Assembly: GCA_016165875.1 (NCBI GenBank)
Contig: JABBOT010000007.1
Span: forward strand, 6,667,245-6,731,244
Length of the DNA: 64,000 nucleotides
From: Acanthopleura granulata
Taxonomy: Eukaryota; Mollusca; Polyplacophora; Chitonida; Chitonidae
Direction of reading: 5' to 3'
The notes beneath the pieces are model-generated. The model was not told the DNA's origin, did not search any database, and saw nothing but the letters and a program-made list of their open reading frames with translations. Each line of letters begins with the position of its first letter. Position 1 is the first letter of the stretch. Of the stretch, positions 51,301 through 63,074 are shown one piece after another. Made by a program: the position numbers and the translations under genes.

Positions 51301-54300
51301 GATGGGACATGATATCTGGTGTTAGTATACTGTGACTGGTTGGGACATCCTATCTGGTGTTAGTGTGCTGTGACTGGATGGGACCTCATGTCTGGTGTCA
51401 GTATACTGTGACTGGGTTGGGACATCATATCTGGTGTCAGTATACTGACATTGATTGGAACATCATATCTGGTGTCAGTGTACTGTGATTGGGTTGGGAC
51501 ATCATATCAGGTGTCAGTATACTGTGACTGATTGTTACATCCTATCTGGTGTTAGTGTGCTGTGACTGGATAGGACATCATGTCTGGTGTTAGTATACTG
51601 TGACTGGTTGGGACAGTAAATGAGGTGTTAGTGTGCTGTGACTGGATGGGACGTCATGTCTGGTGTGGGTTTACTGTGACTGGATGGGACATGATATCTG
51701 GTGTTAGTATACTGTGACTGGTTGGGACAGTAAATGAGGTGTTAGTGTGCTGTGACTGGATGGGACATCATATCTGGTGTCAGTATACTGTGGTTGGGAC
51801 ATCATATCTGGTGTCATTATACTGTGACTGGTTGGGACATCCTATCTGGTGTTAGTGTGCAGTTACTGGATGGGACATCATGTCTGGTGTCAGTATACTG
51901 TGACTGGGTTGGGACACTAAATCGGGTGTTAGTGTGCTGTGAATGGATAGACTTCATGTCTGGTGTCAGTTTACTGTGACTGGATGGGACCTCATATCTG
52001 GTGTTAGTGTGCTGTGACTGGATGGGACCTCATGTCTGGTGTCAGTATACTGAGATTGATTGGAACATCATATCTGGTGTCAGTGTACTGTGACTGGGTT
52101 AGGACATCATATCAGGTGTCAGTATACTTTGACTGATTGTTACATCCTAGGTGGTGTTAGTGTGCTGTGACTGGATGGGACATCATATCTGGTGTTAGTA
52201 TACTGTGACTGGTTGGGACAGTAAATGAGGTGTTAGTGTGCTGTGACTGGATGGGACGTCATGTCTTGTGTGGGTTTACTGTGACTGGATGGGACATGAT
52301 ATCTGGTGTTAGTATACTGTGACTGGTTGGGACAGTAAATGAGGTGTTAGTGTGCTGTGACTGGATGGGACCTCATGTCTGGTGTGGGTTTACTGTGACT
52401 GGGTGGGACATCATATCTGGTGTCAGTATACTGTGGTTGGGACATCATATCTGGTGTCATTATACTGTGACTGGTTTGGACATCCTATCTGGTGTTAATG
52501 TGCAGTGACAGGATGGGACATCATGTCTGGTGTGATATACTGGTTGGGACACTAAATCGGGTGTTAGTGTGCTGTGAATGGATAGACTTCATGTCTGGTG
52601 TCAGTTTACTGTGACTGGATGGGACATGATATCTGGTGTTAGTATTCTGTGACTGGTTGGGACATCATGTCTGGTGTCAGTTTACCATTACTGGTTTGGA
52701 CACCCTATCTGGTGTTAGTACATAGTGACTGGTTGGGACACCCTATCTGGTGTTAGTACATAGTGACTGGTTGGGACACTATATCTGGTGTTAGTACACT
52801 GTTGCTAAATCATATATGGTGTCTTCAGTATTTACATGCAATGAGTTCAAGCTGCCCATCCCTCCAGTAAAAATAAAAATAAGAATCAGACATCATGCCT
52901 AGGAAAATATGGTGTTGTAAAAATGTTTCTTTTTGGTTCACTTTCTTCTTGTTCTTTGTAATGCTCTTTGTCTGTTTCAGATGTCTCGAGACTTATCCAA
53001 GTATCCAAGAAGTGAAACAGAGATAACTTGCACTGGATCTAACAGACATGACTCTGCCACCACATGGTTACCGGATCATGTTTTGAACAATACAGACTTC
53101 TTCATGCAGTTGCTTAATTGCCCTGAGATGGTTGAATTAGCTGAGGCTCTGTTTGAACGAATCGCCCTGCACCCAGAGACTGATCAGGCCACAACTCTGT
53201 TTACCTTCCTGACAAAGTGTCAGAAAAACAGCAGAGAGGGTGAGTGATGCTTTACAGACTTTACGTATTAAAGGTAGACAAAATGTCAGTTCACTGGCAT
53301 TCAGTTTCAAAAGCATGTGTTGATATCTCCGTATATTAATAAATTTAGATTTTATCCCTTAATGCCTTGTGCTGCCCCCATCTTTTTCGGACAAAGTGCA
53401 AAAATTTGGAACTCACTTATTATTCGGTGATGACTGCATAAGCGAAACAAAAAGGTGGGATGAAGCATGTCATGGCTTTGACTGAGCGATAATGTGCTGC
53501 TTGATGGCTGGGTGAATAAATTTTGCTAACCATGGACAGGATTACTACGTTTGACAAAGGCATCCTTAACTAAGTTTGGTATTACAATATTTTGCCTTTG
53601 TTTTGTTTGTCTTGCAGGCTCAGAGCCAGTTTTGTCATACAGACTTCAGACACTACTATGGTTGAATTACCTACCAAGTTTTGAAGAAGAGGTTTTGTTT
53701 ACTGTGAGGTCTGTACTGCTCAAGGATTACTGGACGCCTGATGCTCAGGAAAGACTTAACAGTGGATATCTGGTAAATTATCCAATTTTATTTGAAAAAA
53801 TATGAGTAATATGAGTATACTGTATGAGTAAAAAATTTCCATGCCTGTTAAAGCTAAATATTCCCATGTTTTGTAAGTGAAATACACATGTTCCAGTGCT
53901 GTATGGGTGAAATATTCCTACTCTCTATAAGGGGAAATATTCCCACGCCATATATGTAAGTGAAATATTCCTGTGCTGTAAGTGAAATACTCCCTTGCCA
54001 GTTTTAGTGAAATCATTGATGTATTTGCATGTACTTTAAGTAAAGTATTCCTGTTCTATAAAGGTAACTGAAAGTAAAAGACAGCTCATGACTGAGGCAC
54101 TGTTCACTTAAAACATTACAATATTCTCTTTCGAATACAAAAACCTGTTGCTAGATAGTCTTCATTTGAAGTGTGGAGTATTTTGCTGCTGACTGAGGAT
54201 CTGAAGGCAACCATGTTTTTAAGCTTATGACAGACTGACCAGTCAGAGAGCTAGGAGATATCAGCTGTTTATAAGCTGCTACGTAAATCTCCAGGTTTCA

Positions 54301-57300
54301 TTGTGAATGTAGCAAGTAATAACATAGGGACAGGACACTGTTTTAATGTTATGTATTTTAATTATACAAGCACAATGTGTGAACAACATTGCAAAGTATT
54401 TCCAGACAATTGTGTTGTGGAGGGAATAAATTTCTTGATCATTTCATCTTATAAATTTAGATATATACCCAAGTTTCAACCACAACCTTAGCAGCTGACT
54501 ACAGTCTAAGGTGACAAGAGTGTTCTGCACATGGAACAATTATGTCACAGCTCCCACAAAATTTCCTAAACAGACCCTGTTTTTTTTATCCCTCACTTCA
54601 CTGGCTTGCACCTTTCCCACAGATAAGCATGTATGTGACAGACCTGGCTTGTGTTGTAGCCCAGAGCCTGTGCTGATCACGCCAGCCTTTACCAGGCAGT
54701 GTGTCACATGCTGGAGGAATTCCTTCTGCTCACTGACGGGGACTGGAGGCTGGTGGAGTTGGTTGGGAGTCTCCACAGTGCTGTGAGGGAGGCAGAAGCA
54801 ACGTGCCACACACAGGTAATATTAGGCCCGGCACGTCTCTGTGGTTCAAGAATGTACTTTGCTACACACATGCGCAAACCCTAATGCGTATCCACACGTG
54901 GGAAGGTCTGCCAGGAACCTGCAGATTGGCATGTGTTTTCTTCTGGGCTCCGCCCAATTTCATCCTAGCATAATGCTGGCCTCTGTCGTATAAGTGAAAT
55001 ATTCTTGAGTATGACATAAAACACCAATGAAATAAAGAAATAAATAATGTGTATACTTTTTGACTGATCCCTGAAGCACATAGTCATGACTGCCTTCAGT
55101 ATGGAGAATTGAACCAAAATATTAAGACTGCTTGTAAATTTTCATGCTACATTTGTCATCATTGAGAAATTGCGCCTTTCCGGGTACAAGGGAGACTTCT
55201 TCGGTGATGTCGCAGTTAAGATGAAAAAAAATTTTACTGCTGGTGTTTATATTTTCGTTGATTCCCGTGTACCGAGGGCAGCCAAAGATGAAATACACAT
55301 CAAAATTTGTGTCGGTGATTTGTTCTGAATTAAGGTGGGGTGAAAATACTTTCGATTTAGAGGGGAAATGTATGTTTGATCTCATTTAAGAGGTGACATG
55401 AAAAGAAACTGTGACACAAAGATGGTGGTTTAATAGAAATGAAGAAAGTGATGCCAAATATGAAAAAGATCACCTTTGAGGCCTATATCATATATCTGAA
55501 TAAATGTTAGGTGCATGTTTTCCATATCTGCTGTCAGTGGTGAGAAATTTTAGTTGGGTGATACTAGTGTGCAATCCAACAAACAATGCACAAACTTAAT
55601 TCCTTTCAATGCAGTAGTTCCTATTTTAACGTTCGTAAGGCCATCCTTAAAAATATGTTCTTTGGGAGTAACACAATCGACCCTTTAAAAAAGGACCAAC
55701 TCAAAAGATTTTATTGGTATTTTGATCAAAGTTTCTTTTATATTTCTGCTCCATGTTGATATCTTCAAAATCCCTATCTTTCTTGAGAGAAAGAATAAAA
55801 AAGAAAGCACTCCCTACCAACAGACCCTATTTGTTCTCATTGGGTTGGGTTACGCCTAGCAGTTAGGCCTGACAGGCAACCACAATTCTCAAATGCAGCA
55901 TCAAACCCAGATGACATCAACAAATAAATGATGTGAAGCATGTTTTGGTTTTCAGCACTGCTCCAGACTGCTGACTTCCCACAGAGGCTGCCTTTCACCT
56001 GATCATCAACACCTTGTCACCTTACTGAAGGTCACACCTTCAGGTAGTGTACAGGCGGTTATTGCTGACAGTACTGGGCATTAAAATCATACTTGCTGTT
56101 TGGATACTGTTCCTCTGCTGCATTCTGAGATCATATAGACATGTCAATGGAATACAGTATTTTTCTACATGTTAAATTTATCATTATTAAAACAATTTTC
56201 TGCTGTTTTGTTTAATTTTAGCTTTGTTATGGCCGTTAATTTTTAACTCACTGCTAGGAAGCAAGTTTTGTGAGTGTTTTTGGTGTCTTGGCTTAGCCCT
56301 TTTATTAAAATCAACTGACTCTTCAACTTAGGCTGAAATTTAAACTTATCAAAAAGCTGCCGGGTTTCTGCTCACCCTTGTTGCATTACAGCTTGAAGAG
56401 GTCTGCACACTGATTTTTTTATGCATTATTTGTGTTGTGGTAAAACTGTATGCAATTGAGCTTCATGTCAGCTATTTTTCAAAACTACAATATGGTGTCC
56501 ATAATGGCTACAAATGTTATGTTTTTCTTGTGGCACATGTCCAGATCATGATCAGTCAAAAATCATGTTTGACATTTTGACATTGTTTTCTTAATTGAAA
56601 ATAATATGACAGTGTTAAACTGTTTTTACAATGTTTGCAGACAATTGTGAAAGCAGGTAATGGACACATGATTTAGCATGTTAGTATTTGTATGTTTAGC
56701 AGAAAATATAGAGCATTGTGGTTAAATTAATTAGTGGACTTGTTGGTGAGATGTGGTACTTTTACCTTTACAGGCCTTACAGAAGCTGGGATTTTCTCCC
56801 AGGTACAGTCTATTAGCAGATGGTTGACCACAGTTTCTCACAGATATTCTGATAAGCAGAACTATGAACTATGGTATTGCCTGGTGCATTTCCCTGCCTG
56901 GCACCAGGCCTGTCTCCAACACTGTCTGGCAGCCAGCTCTCAGGTGAGTCAGTACTGTGGTTAGGTAAGGCACAGCCATTTTGATGAGAAGAACTGTGAA
57001 CTGTGGCAGTGCCTGGTACAGTTCCCTGTCTGGCACCAGGCCTATCTCCACCAATGGCAGCCAGCTCTCAGGTGTGTCAGTACTGTGGTTAAGTAAGGCA
57101 CAACGGTTGTGATGAGCAGAACTGTGAACTGGGGCAGTGCCTGGTACAGTTCCCTGTCTGGCACCAGGCCTATCTCCACCAATGGCAGCCAGCTCTCAGG
57201 TGTGTCAGTACTGTGGTTAAGTAAGGCACAACCGTTGTGATGAGCAGAACTGTGAACTGGGGCAGTGCCTGGTACAGTTCCCTGCCTGTCACCACCACTG

Positions 57301-60300
57301 TCTGGCAGCTAGTCCCTGTTAAGTATACAGTAACAGCTGGTACCCAGTGTTCTGTATAGACTTTAATACAGCATTGTCTCTACATAGGCTATTATTGTGT
57401 GACATGATGTATTACACTAACATGCATTGTGCTTGTGCAGAAATAACATGTGCACAAACAGCTGTCTAAATGCACACTGAAGCCTGCACTTGACCAGTAC
57501 TAAACATCTGTATGACATACACTGTATACATTTGTAATTATTGTAGAATATGAAACTGATCTTGTATTTCAGAATCATTCAAGTTTTCTGGATACACACA
57601 GAAATACATGTTATGACCAGGAGTCAGTGATATAAAGGGCACTTAGTGTTAAGTAGCTTTTAGTCAAGTGCGCTTTATCTCATCATATTTTGTCATGGTA
57701 GTTTAGGGCTTACCAAGCTAAGTACACCTCATGAAAGCAGCGCAAGAACTTTGTTATGATGTAAATCAGGTGCCATGTATATTCAAAGTAATGAATCCGT
57801 TTGCATATGTAAATATCACAGACATTAAGTATGTTGTAATCCTGTGTACATGTTTTAAAAGAAATCTATTGCCAAATTCCAACACTAAAATTGCTGTGTA
57901 TACATACTGTAAATGACCAAAAGTTTCTCGGAAAATGTGCATTTTTAGAGGCAAATAGTGTCATAAAATAGTATTTCTGTTGCTGAATCTGACATTTTTT
58001 TTTTGGCAGGAGTCATCATCCTAAATTCCAAACACACCTGCAGACAATAGAATATTCAGAATCAGGAATCAGTAAGCAGCTTAGCCCTGGTCGAAATTTT
58101 AGGTCATTTAGGGTAGCTTGTTTGAGGTTTTAAGTCAGAAGGTCTTTTAGGTACCTGGCAAAGGGTTATGGTTCACTCCTGAGGTTTGTCCATGAAGTGA
58201 AATATAAGTAAATAATAATTCGGTGGCAAAGATCAATTAAATTTGTAAATTAGTAAATTAGTTTGATCTGTTGGTGTTGATGCTCGTGACCTCTAGTGTA
58301 TATACCGGGTCTGTATGGACCTGCATGTTTTGATCTATTTTCGGTGTAGAGTATAAGCTGGGCCTTGGACAAGGAATTTATGCACTAGTCTGTTCTCACT
58401 GTCGGTGGGTTTTGATGACAAAAAAGCGTTGATGACGCTCATTTGACCGTTTACACAGTCAAATGTTCATCGTATTGATCAAAAGTATTTTTTTCTTCCA
58501 ACAGTATGGTGAGCATATCTGTGCCTCTCACAAGGAAGTTTGTCAGCAACTTGCCATATGTCGGTGGTTTACGCCAGGCACTCCAGGTTCCTCCACCCAT
58601 AAAACTGACAGCCGTATTTTAAGTCAAAAATTCTTGAGTGTGGCGATGACAACAATCAAATAAACATACAAATCTTTCACATTGATGGCTTTGTTTTGGC
58701 TCAGGTCCATGTGTTCTTTTTACAGCAGCTGGAGTGGTGTGTGACGCTGATGCTGTGGTACAAATTCCCACTGAGAGTGAACAAGTGTCCAGACATGAAG
58801 GTAAGGTAGTGATTTCTTCATTGGTTGGTTGGTGTATGGCTCCAAACAAGGAAGCACCGAGATAGCCAGTTTCAAGTGAGAACCTCACTGGCTTATTTAG
58901 CCACACACAATGCTTTGGTCTCGACAGAACCTGTCTGCCCCTGATTGTTGAGCCCAATAGCTGGAACCCAGATTTCTCCGATTTGGCTTTGACTGGAAGT
59001 CAGGAAATAAAATATCTGGCAAAAAATTGTTGGTTTGTCTCTGAGGCTCTAACCATTCACTTTCTCAAGTCTCCAGCTTCTCAATTTTCACCCTAGCTTC
59101 TCCTTGTCTCCAACTTTTTGTGACACTTTTTGAGAGACTTTCTTATTTGGAATTCGAAACTCCCCTATTATTCTGATCACTCGAAAAGCTGTAGGAGTTG
59201 ACAAGCATTTCCTCTCCACTGAATCAGAAAAGATGGAATCTTGAAAGTGTGTAATTAACTGATGCCCTGACAACACATACACATCAGCATGTCATTCCCA
59301 TTGTGTAATTGAAATTTCATGAAAAACTGATTAAAATTGTAAGTAGAAATGCATGACAGACACACCTATATGTACTGACAGACATACACACTGATTGCTA
59401 TATCCCTACATCTTGCATGTACATCAAGGAGAGAAATAATAAGCCAATTGCGCAGTCTTTAATTTGACCGGACTCATTGATGAACCCTTGTCTCTTACTT
59501 ACCAGGTCAGTGGTAAGCTAACCTGTCAGTCATTGTCATATTGTCCAACGGGCTTGCCTTGTGCTGGGTTGCTAAGACTTTTTATATCCACAAGTTTCTT
59601 GCACGAATGTCCAGGCATAGTCTGCTTGAGTGACTTATACTTGCCATACCAGAGGTCATCTCTTCATGCCTGATCCTGGCATCCTTGGTTTCAAGTAAAG
59701 TTGTGACCAATTGGAGTGTCCCTCTGGAATGTGCGCTGCAGACTTGAACAGGATATTTTAATGAATGTTTGTGCTCAGAGATTTTATTGGATGACCTAAG
59801 GCTAAGGCTAATCTGTAAAACCATGGCTTTCTTTTCGGCTATACGCGGGAAGGCTTGCCAGTAACCTGCAGATGGTCGTGGGTTTTCCTTGATTTCTGCC
59901 AGTTTTTTTTCCACCATAATGCAGGCTGTTGTGGTATATCTGAAATATTCTCGAGTATGTTTCAAAACACCAATGAAATAAATAAATAAAACCGGTTTGT
60001 ACTTCTTGCAGCTCTGATTTCAATCAAGGGTTCTCCCGGGGCGTAGTGAAAGGGCACTGTTGACATCAGCAAATACACATATGTACAAGTGTTTCGCAGT
60101 AATTATGAAACATACCAAAGAACAGGCACTTATTTTCTGTTTGTATTTGTATTTTTCAGACAAATTTGATGGAGATAATAATTACATTACAAGGCCTTAT
60201 GGGTAAAAGTAGTTTGAAGGGTCAGGATGTTATGTATGCGATTGCGGCCTATCAGAATTCCCAGAGCAGCCATGTCATCTCTCCGCTGATTGATCAGATA

Positions 60301-61111
60301 CTGATGGTGTTTCTCATCCTTTCCAAGAGTGGAATGTCCATTGGTCAGTTCATCTTAAACAGGGTGAGGATAGTCATGAACAAATTTCTCGCTGTTTGGT
60401 GAAATTTTGTCCATCTCATACGAACGGTAAAATAATCTTTTGACTGTTCATGTATTGAAAACGACCCAAACCTTTAGCATTTGCTGACGGCAGCAGCATT
60501 TACCGTATTACTTTAAAAAAGATAACTCTGAAATTCCGCGTACGTATGTTGTGGCATGTCTCATTTGATATTGTGTTTTAGGGCCACAAATTGCCACAAT
60601 CATACTGCTCTTCTGTCTTTAGTATATACACGACAGGCCTGATCAGCTGTTACATGTACCGGTTTGGGGTATATACAGGTAGCCCATGAATTACTACAGC
60701 CTTAGATGGCCCCTGCCCATTGGCCAAAACTCTCTCACATATAACTAACATCATGTTGTTATCCATGAGTGTAAAAGTTTCACTTTTTGAAGACAGTTAT
60801 ATAGCTGTTTGTTTGCTGACTCTTTTCAGGCGAGTCTCACAGACGATGTTAAAGTACAGCTTCAATTCATCCTCTACACAGTTGATGCACTAGGTGGTGC
60901 TGCCTCACTGGGTCAGGTGATCCCGGCTGACAGGGCTCGTGAGTTCCACACTCTGATTGCTTCCCTCAAGTGCCGGGCTTCCTTACAGCAGCCTACACAG
61001 GACACACACGCAGAGATTGGGCAGGACTCGAAAGCCAGTCCTGACAGGTGGACAAGGCATTCACTGGCAGAGAAAATAGAGGATCTGTTGCACAGTCTCT
61101 GCAACACTTAG
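45356..61111 (+). CDS. FANCC: FANCC, Fanconi anaemia core complex subunit
   Basis: The coding exons are 45356-45586, 48456-48638, 50454-50561, 52981-53239, 53618-53772, 54660-54815, 55956-56043, 56774-56943, 58726-58800, 60160-60363 and 60830-61111. Phases agree throughout, giving 636 residues (human FANCC 558). Segments aligning with human FANCC are 'ELPMTGQLLG' (about 84-93), 'LALIGGDQGHLYQCHLLK' (157-174), 'LLWLNYLPSFEEEVL' (about 273-287), 'YQAVCHMLEEFLLLTDG' (about 323-339), 'YELWYCLVHFPAW' (about 424-436), 'WCVTLMLWY' (about 454-462) and 'MGKSSLKGQDV' (about 489-499). The protein is all-helical with no enzymatic motif. In animals it bridges FANCE and FANCF in the core complex that monoubiquitinates FANCD2-FANCI at DNA crosslinks. 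The last exon carries about 40 residues past the human end. Exons 3 and 7 have the weakest splice evidence. Similarity is low, but its order along the whole length is convincing. Confidence 0.85.
45650..45830 (-). mobile_element. tRNA-derived SINE (family D), copy 1
   Basis: Minus strand: 'cagctggtagagcgctgga' (A-box-like) and, about 30 bp on, 'gagttccaaacctggtgtg' (B-box-like). It shares its layout with 46680-46830 and lies in FANCC intron 1. Confidence 0.55.
46680..46830 (-). mobile_element. tRNA-derived SINE (family D), copy 2
   Basis: Minus strand: 'ttagctcagttgatagaacg' followed by 'ctggacttttgctacaagg' and 'gcagttcagctcctgg'. This resembles a tRNA-Lys-type (CTTTT anticodon loop) ancestor but is too degraded for a tRNA. 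Confidence 0.6.
46825..47008 (+). repeat. 92-bp tandem duplication in FANCC intron 1
   Basis: 'aacgttgcaccagatacaca' starts at 46825 and again at 46917. The two copies differ at essentially one base (catcggg against catcgtg), so the duplication is recent. Confidence 0.85.
51150..52810 (-). repeat. 38-bp satellite array, inverted orientation, in FANCC intron 3
   Basis: About 43 units of the type 'ggtgtcagtatactgtgac' + 'tggatgggacatcatgtct', the reverse complement of the 28.8 kb array. Sub-blocks with 'acagtaaatgaggtgttag' recur (for example near 51613, 51727, 52217 and 52331), giving a higher-order pattern. Confidence 0.9.
53790..54075 (+). repeat. short degenerate repeat after FANCC exon 5
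   Basis: 'gtaagtgaaatattcc(t/c)' and close variants recur about eight times at 25-40 bp spacing just downstream of the 53772 donor. The motif resembles the SINE family A tail, a possible source. Confidence 0.5.
54893..55048 (+). mobile_element. SINE family A, 5'-truncated, in FANCC intron 6
   Basis: Core 'gggaaggtctgccaggaacc' through the tail 'aagtgaaatattcttgagta' and 'aataaagaaataaa'. Confidence 0.75.
56965..57315 (+). repeat. tandem copies of the FANCC exon 8 3' end
   Basis: Three extra copies of the exon 8 end plus its donor follow the true exon. The anchor 'gaact(a/g)(t/g)gg' lies at 56866 (exon), 56998, 57126 and 57254, spaced 132, 128 and 128 bp. Copies 1 and 2 end 'ggcagccagctctcag|gtgtg'. 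They lost a few bases relative to the exon ('tctccaccaatggcagcc'), which shifts the frame, so they are not simple mutually exclusive exons. The third copy breaks down near 57310. Confidence 0.85.
58545..58675 (+). mobile_element. diverged SINE family A/B remnant in FANCC intron 8
   Basis: 'cttgccatatgtcggtggttt' to 'attcttgagtgtggcgatg' and 'caatcaaataaacatacaaa'. The tail is clear and the body diverged. Confidence 0.5.
59050..59185 (+). mobile_element. remnant of foldback MITE (family C)
   Basis: 'ccagcttctcaattttcacc', 'caactttttgtgacactttt' and the terminal 'gaattcgaaactccccta' match the interior and outer end of the 34965 and 40600 elements. The rest is deleted. Confidence 0.55.
59838..59992 (+). 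mobile_element. SINE family A, 5'-truncated, in FANCC intron 9
   Basis: Core 'ggcttgccagtaacctgcag', tail 'tgaaatattctcgagta' and terminal (AAAT)n. Confidence 0.7.
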
Positions 61112-61265
61112 TTTCTTGTTTTACTTACATCATGCTTATGTAAGATATCTCTCTCTGCCACTTAGTTTAATATCATAAATACATCATGTTTATGTCATGT
61201 ACTGACATCTGCCACTTAGCTTCATATCATACATACATCATGCTTAGGCAAGGTACTTCTTTGTA
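61098..61265 (+). repeat. 54-bp tandem repeat starting at the FANCC stop codon
   Basis: 'acttag', which holds the FANCC stop at 61109-61111, recurs at exact 54-bp steps (ends 61111, 61165, 61219). Each is followed by 'tacatcatg(c/t)tta'. The copies form the start of the 3' UTR. Confidence 0.8.
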
Positions 61266-61430
61266 TGATACTCGCTTTTCATACTAGCCATGTACTTGGA
61301 AAGTATTTACAATTTATTGAAAGTGAACGCATGTTTTTAATTTCTTAGCAGACATAAATGTACTTATGGTAAACATATTTGTACTATTTATCATCCTTGT
61401 TTCGAGTTCGAAATTGCACATTTTTCCCTA

Positions 61431-61678
61431 TATTTATTTATTTGATTGATTAGTGTTTTATGCTGTACTCAACAACACTTCACTTATACGATGGCAACCA
61501 GCATTATGGTGGGAGGACACCAGGTAGAGCCCGAGGGAAGCCTCAGGTTGCTGGCAGACCTTCCCACATAGGGCCGGAGAGGAAGGCAGTAAGAGCTGGA
61601 CTTGAACTCACAGCAACCGCATTGATAGGAGGCTTCTGGATCTAGTGCTCTAACCAACCGAGCCACGGAGGCCCCCCT
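61431..61678 (-). mobile_element. SINE family A, full length
   Basis: Antisense, from the (AAAT)n tail to the head 'accgagccacggaggcccc'. It lies 320 bp past the FANCC stop, probably in or near its 3' UTR. Confidence 0.8.
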
Positions 61679-61741
61679 CCTCCCCCCCCCATATGAGTGT
61701 TGTGCACATGTATTGATGTATTCATAGGCAAAAGATAACGC

Positions 61742-61747
61742 AATAAA
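61742..61747 (+). terminator. candidate FANCC polyadenylation signal
   Basis: AATAAA about 630 bp after the stop. It is the first clear canonical hexamer outside the SINE. Confidence 0.35.
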
Positions 61748-61749
61748 AC

Positions 61750-63070
61750 ACACATCAGAGAAAAAAAATTTCTTTAATCCTTCATTACAATACAAGTAAA
61801 TAATGAATTAAACTTTGAGGACAATTATTTGATATCTAACTCTTGGATTTCATAAATTCAGGTTGTCTAAATACTTCCTACATCAAAACATTATTCAAGA
61901 GATATTTTTTTTTTTCATGAGGTCCACAGTCATTGCTAAGGCACCAAGAAACACTTTTTTTTTTTTTCAGAATGTGATGATATCCAGGATATGGTTATGA
62001 ATGAGTTACTCTCTAAAACTGCTACAGTTTCTTGCTTGATACAACTATGACAGGTGTAGATTTTGTCATCCAAGGACTTTCAGCATCAAGCTGAACAGAT
62101 CAGTTTTAGGTACTAACCAAACTTTTAAGGAGCATAATTGATTACTTATTGTGTGACGTCTTCAGAATTCAGTAACCTTAGTCTAGAAACTTGAGTGCCA
62201 GATATGTGAGCTGGGAACCGGAGGAAATTTTCTGTCAAAGAATACCCTAAACAAACTAAGATTTCACTTCAAAACACCTATTTTTAGTGGCAGATGCAAG
62301 TGTTTACTTTCGGTGGTGAAACTTGATTTTTCCAGTAGGATACCCTCCTTCCAAACAAACCTCATAACGTCTTTTCCAAGATCAATAGAACTGTCAGAAT
62401 CGTGCAAAATGTACAACTTTGTCATGGGTGAAGTTTGGGGTCATTTGTAGTTGTTCCTGTCATCGCTTGACAGATAAACACTTTCCTCAAATCAGCTGCA
62501 ACATCTAACCTGGACGTTAGAGAGGATAGTAACCAACTGCAATATGGTCATAATTTGCATTGGGGGCGGTGTTCAGTATGTATTTGTCTATCAGTGTTTT
62601 ACACTCTAATTCAAGAACATTTCCGTCATGGTGGGCGGAAACATGCAGAGCTCGAGGGAAACTCTTTGACAATCTGCAGATTAAGGCAGTGTTGAGCAGA
62701 AAATCCCTCATCACAGAACTGATGTGGGATCAAACATCAGAGAATTGAAATTGTTATTAATACCCTATCTCCATGTATGACAGAAATGCTGTCCTGCTTA
62801 AACTATGATGGTAATACATGTACTACAATGGCAGCCTGCAGCCTCCTACTCAAATAGTGAAAACATCACGCTGGTGAGCAATGCAATACATGTATAGGCT
62901 ACAATATGTCGCAAGTCACCGTTTAATTTTACTTGTATACTGGGGTCAGAACATTTTACTGATGTGAAGGTAGCCAGACCTACTGGTACAGGGGAGCTTA
63001 ATTAGGTACATGTACATGTCACAGAATACAGCACCTTACTAAATATCTGAACCATCAACAATTATTTAGT
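61750..63070. other. intergenic, no gene seen
   Basis: AT-rich with T runs. An eroded SINE family A piece lies at about 62595-62700 ('cattt ccgtcatggtgggcgg' context). No supported exon. Confidence 0.35.
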
Positions 63071-63074
63071 TAGT

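Noticed and set aside
51752..51979. 75-codon open frame with repeated 'SGVS' phrases
   Set aside because: It lies wholly inside the inverted 38-bp satellite.
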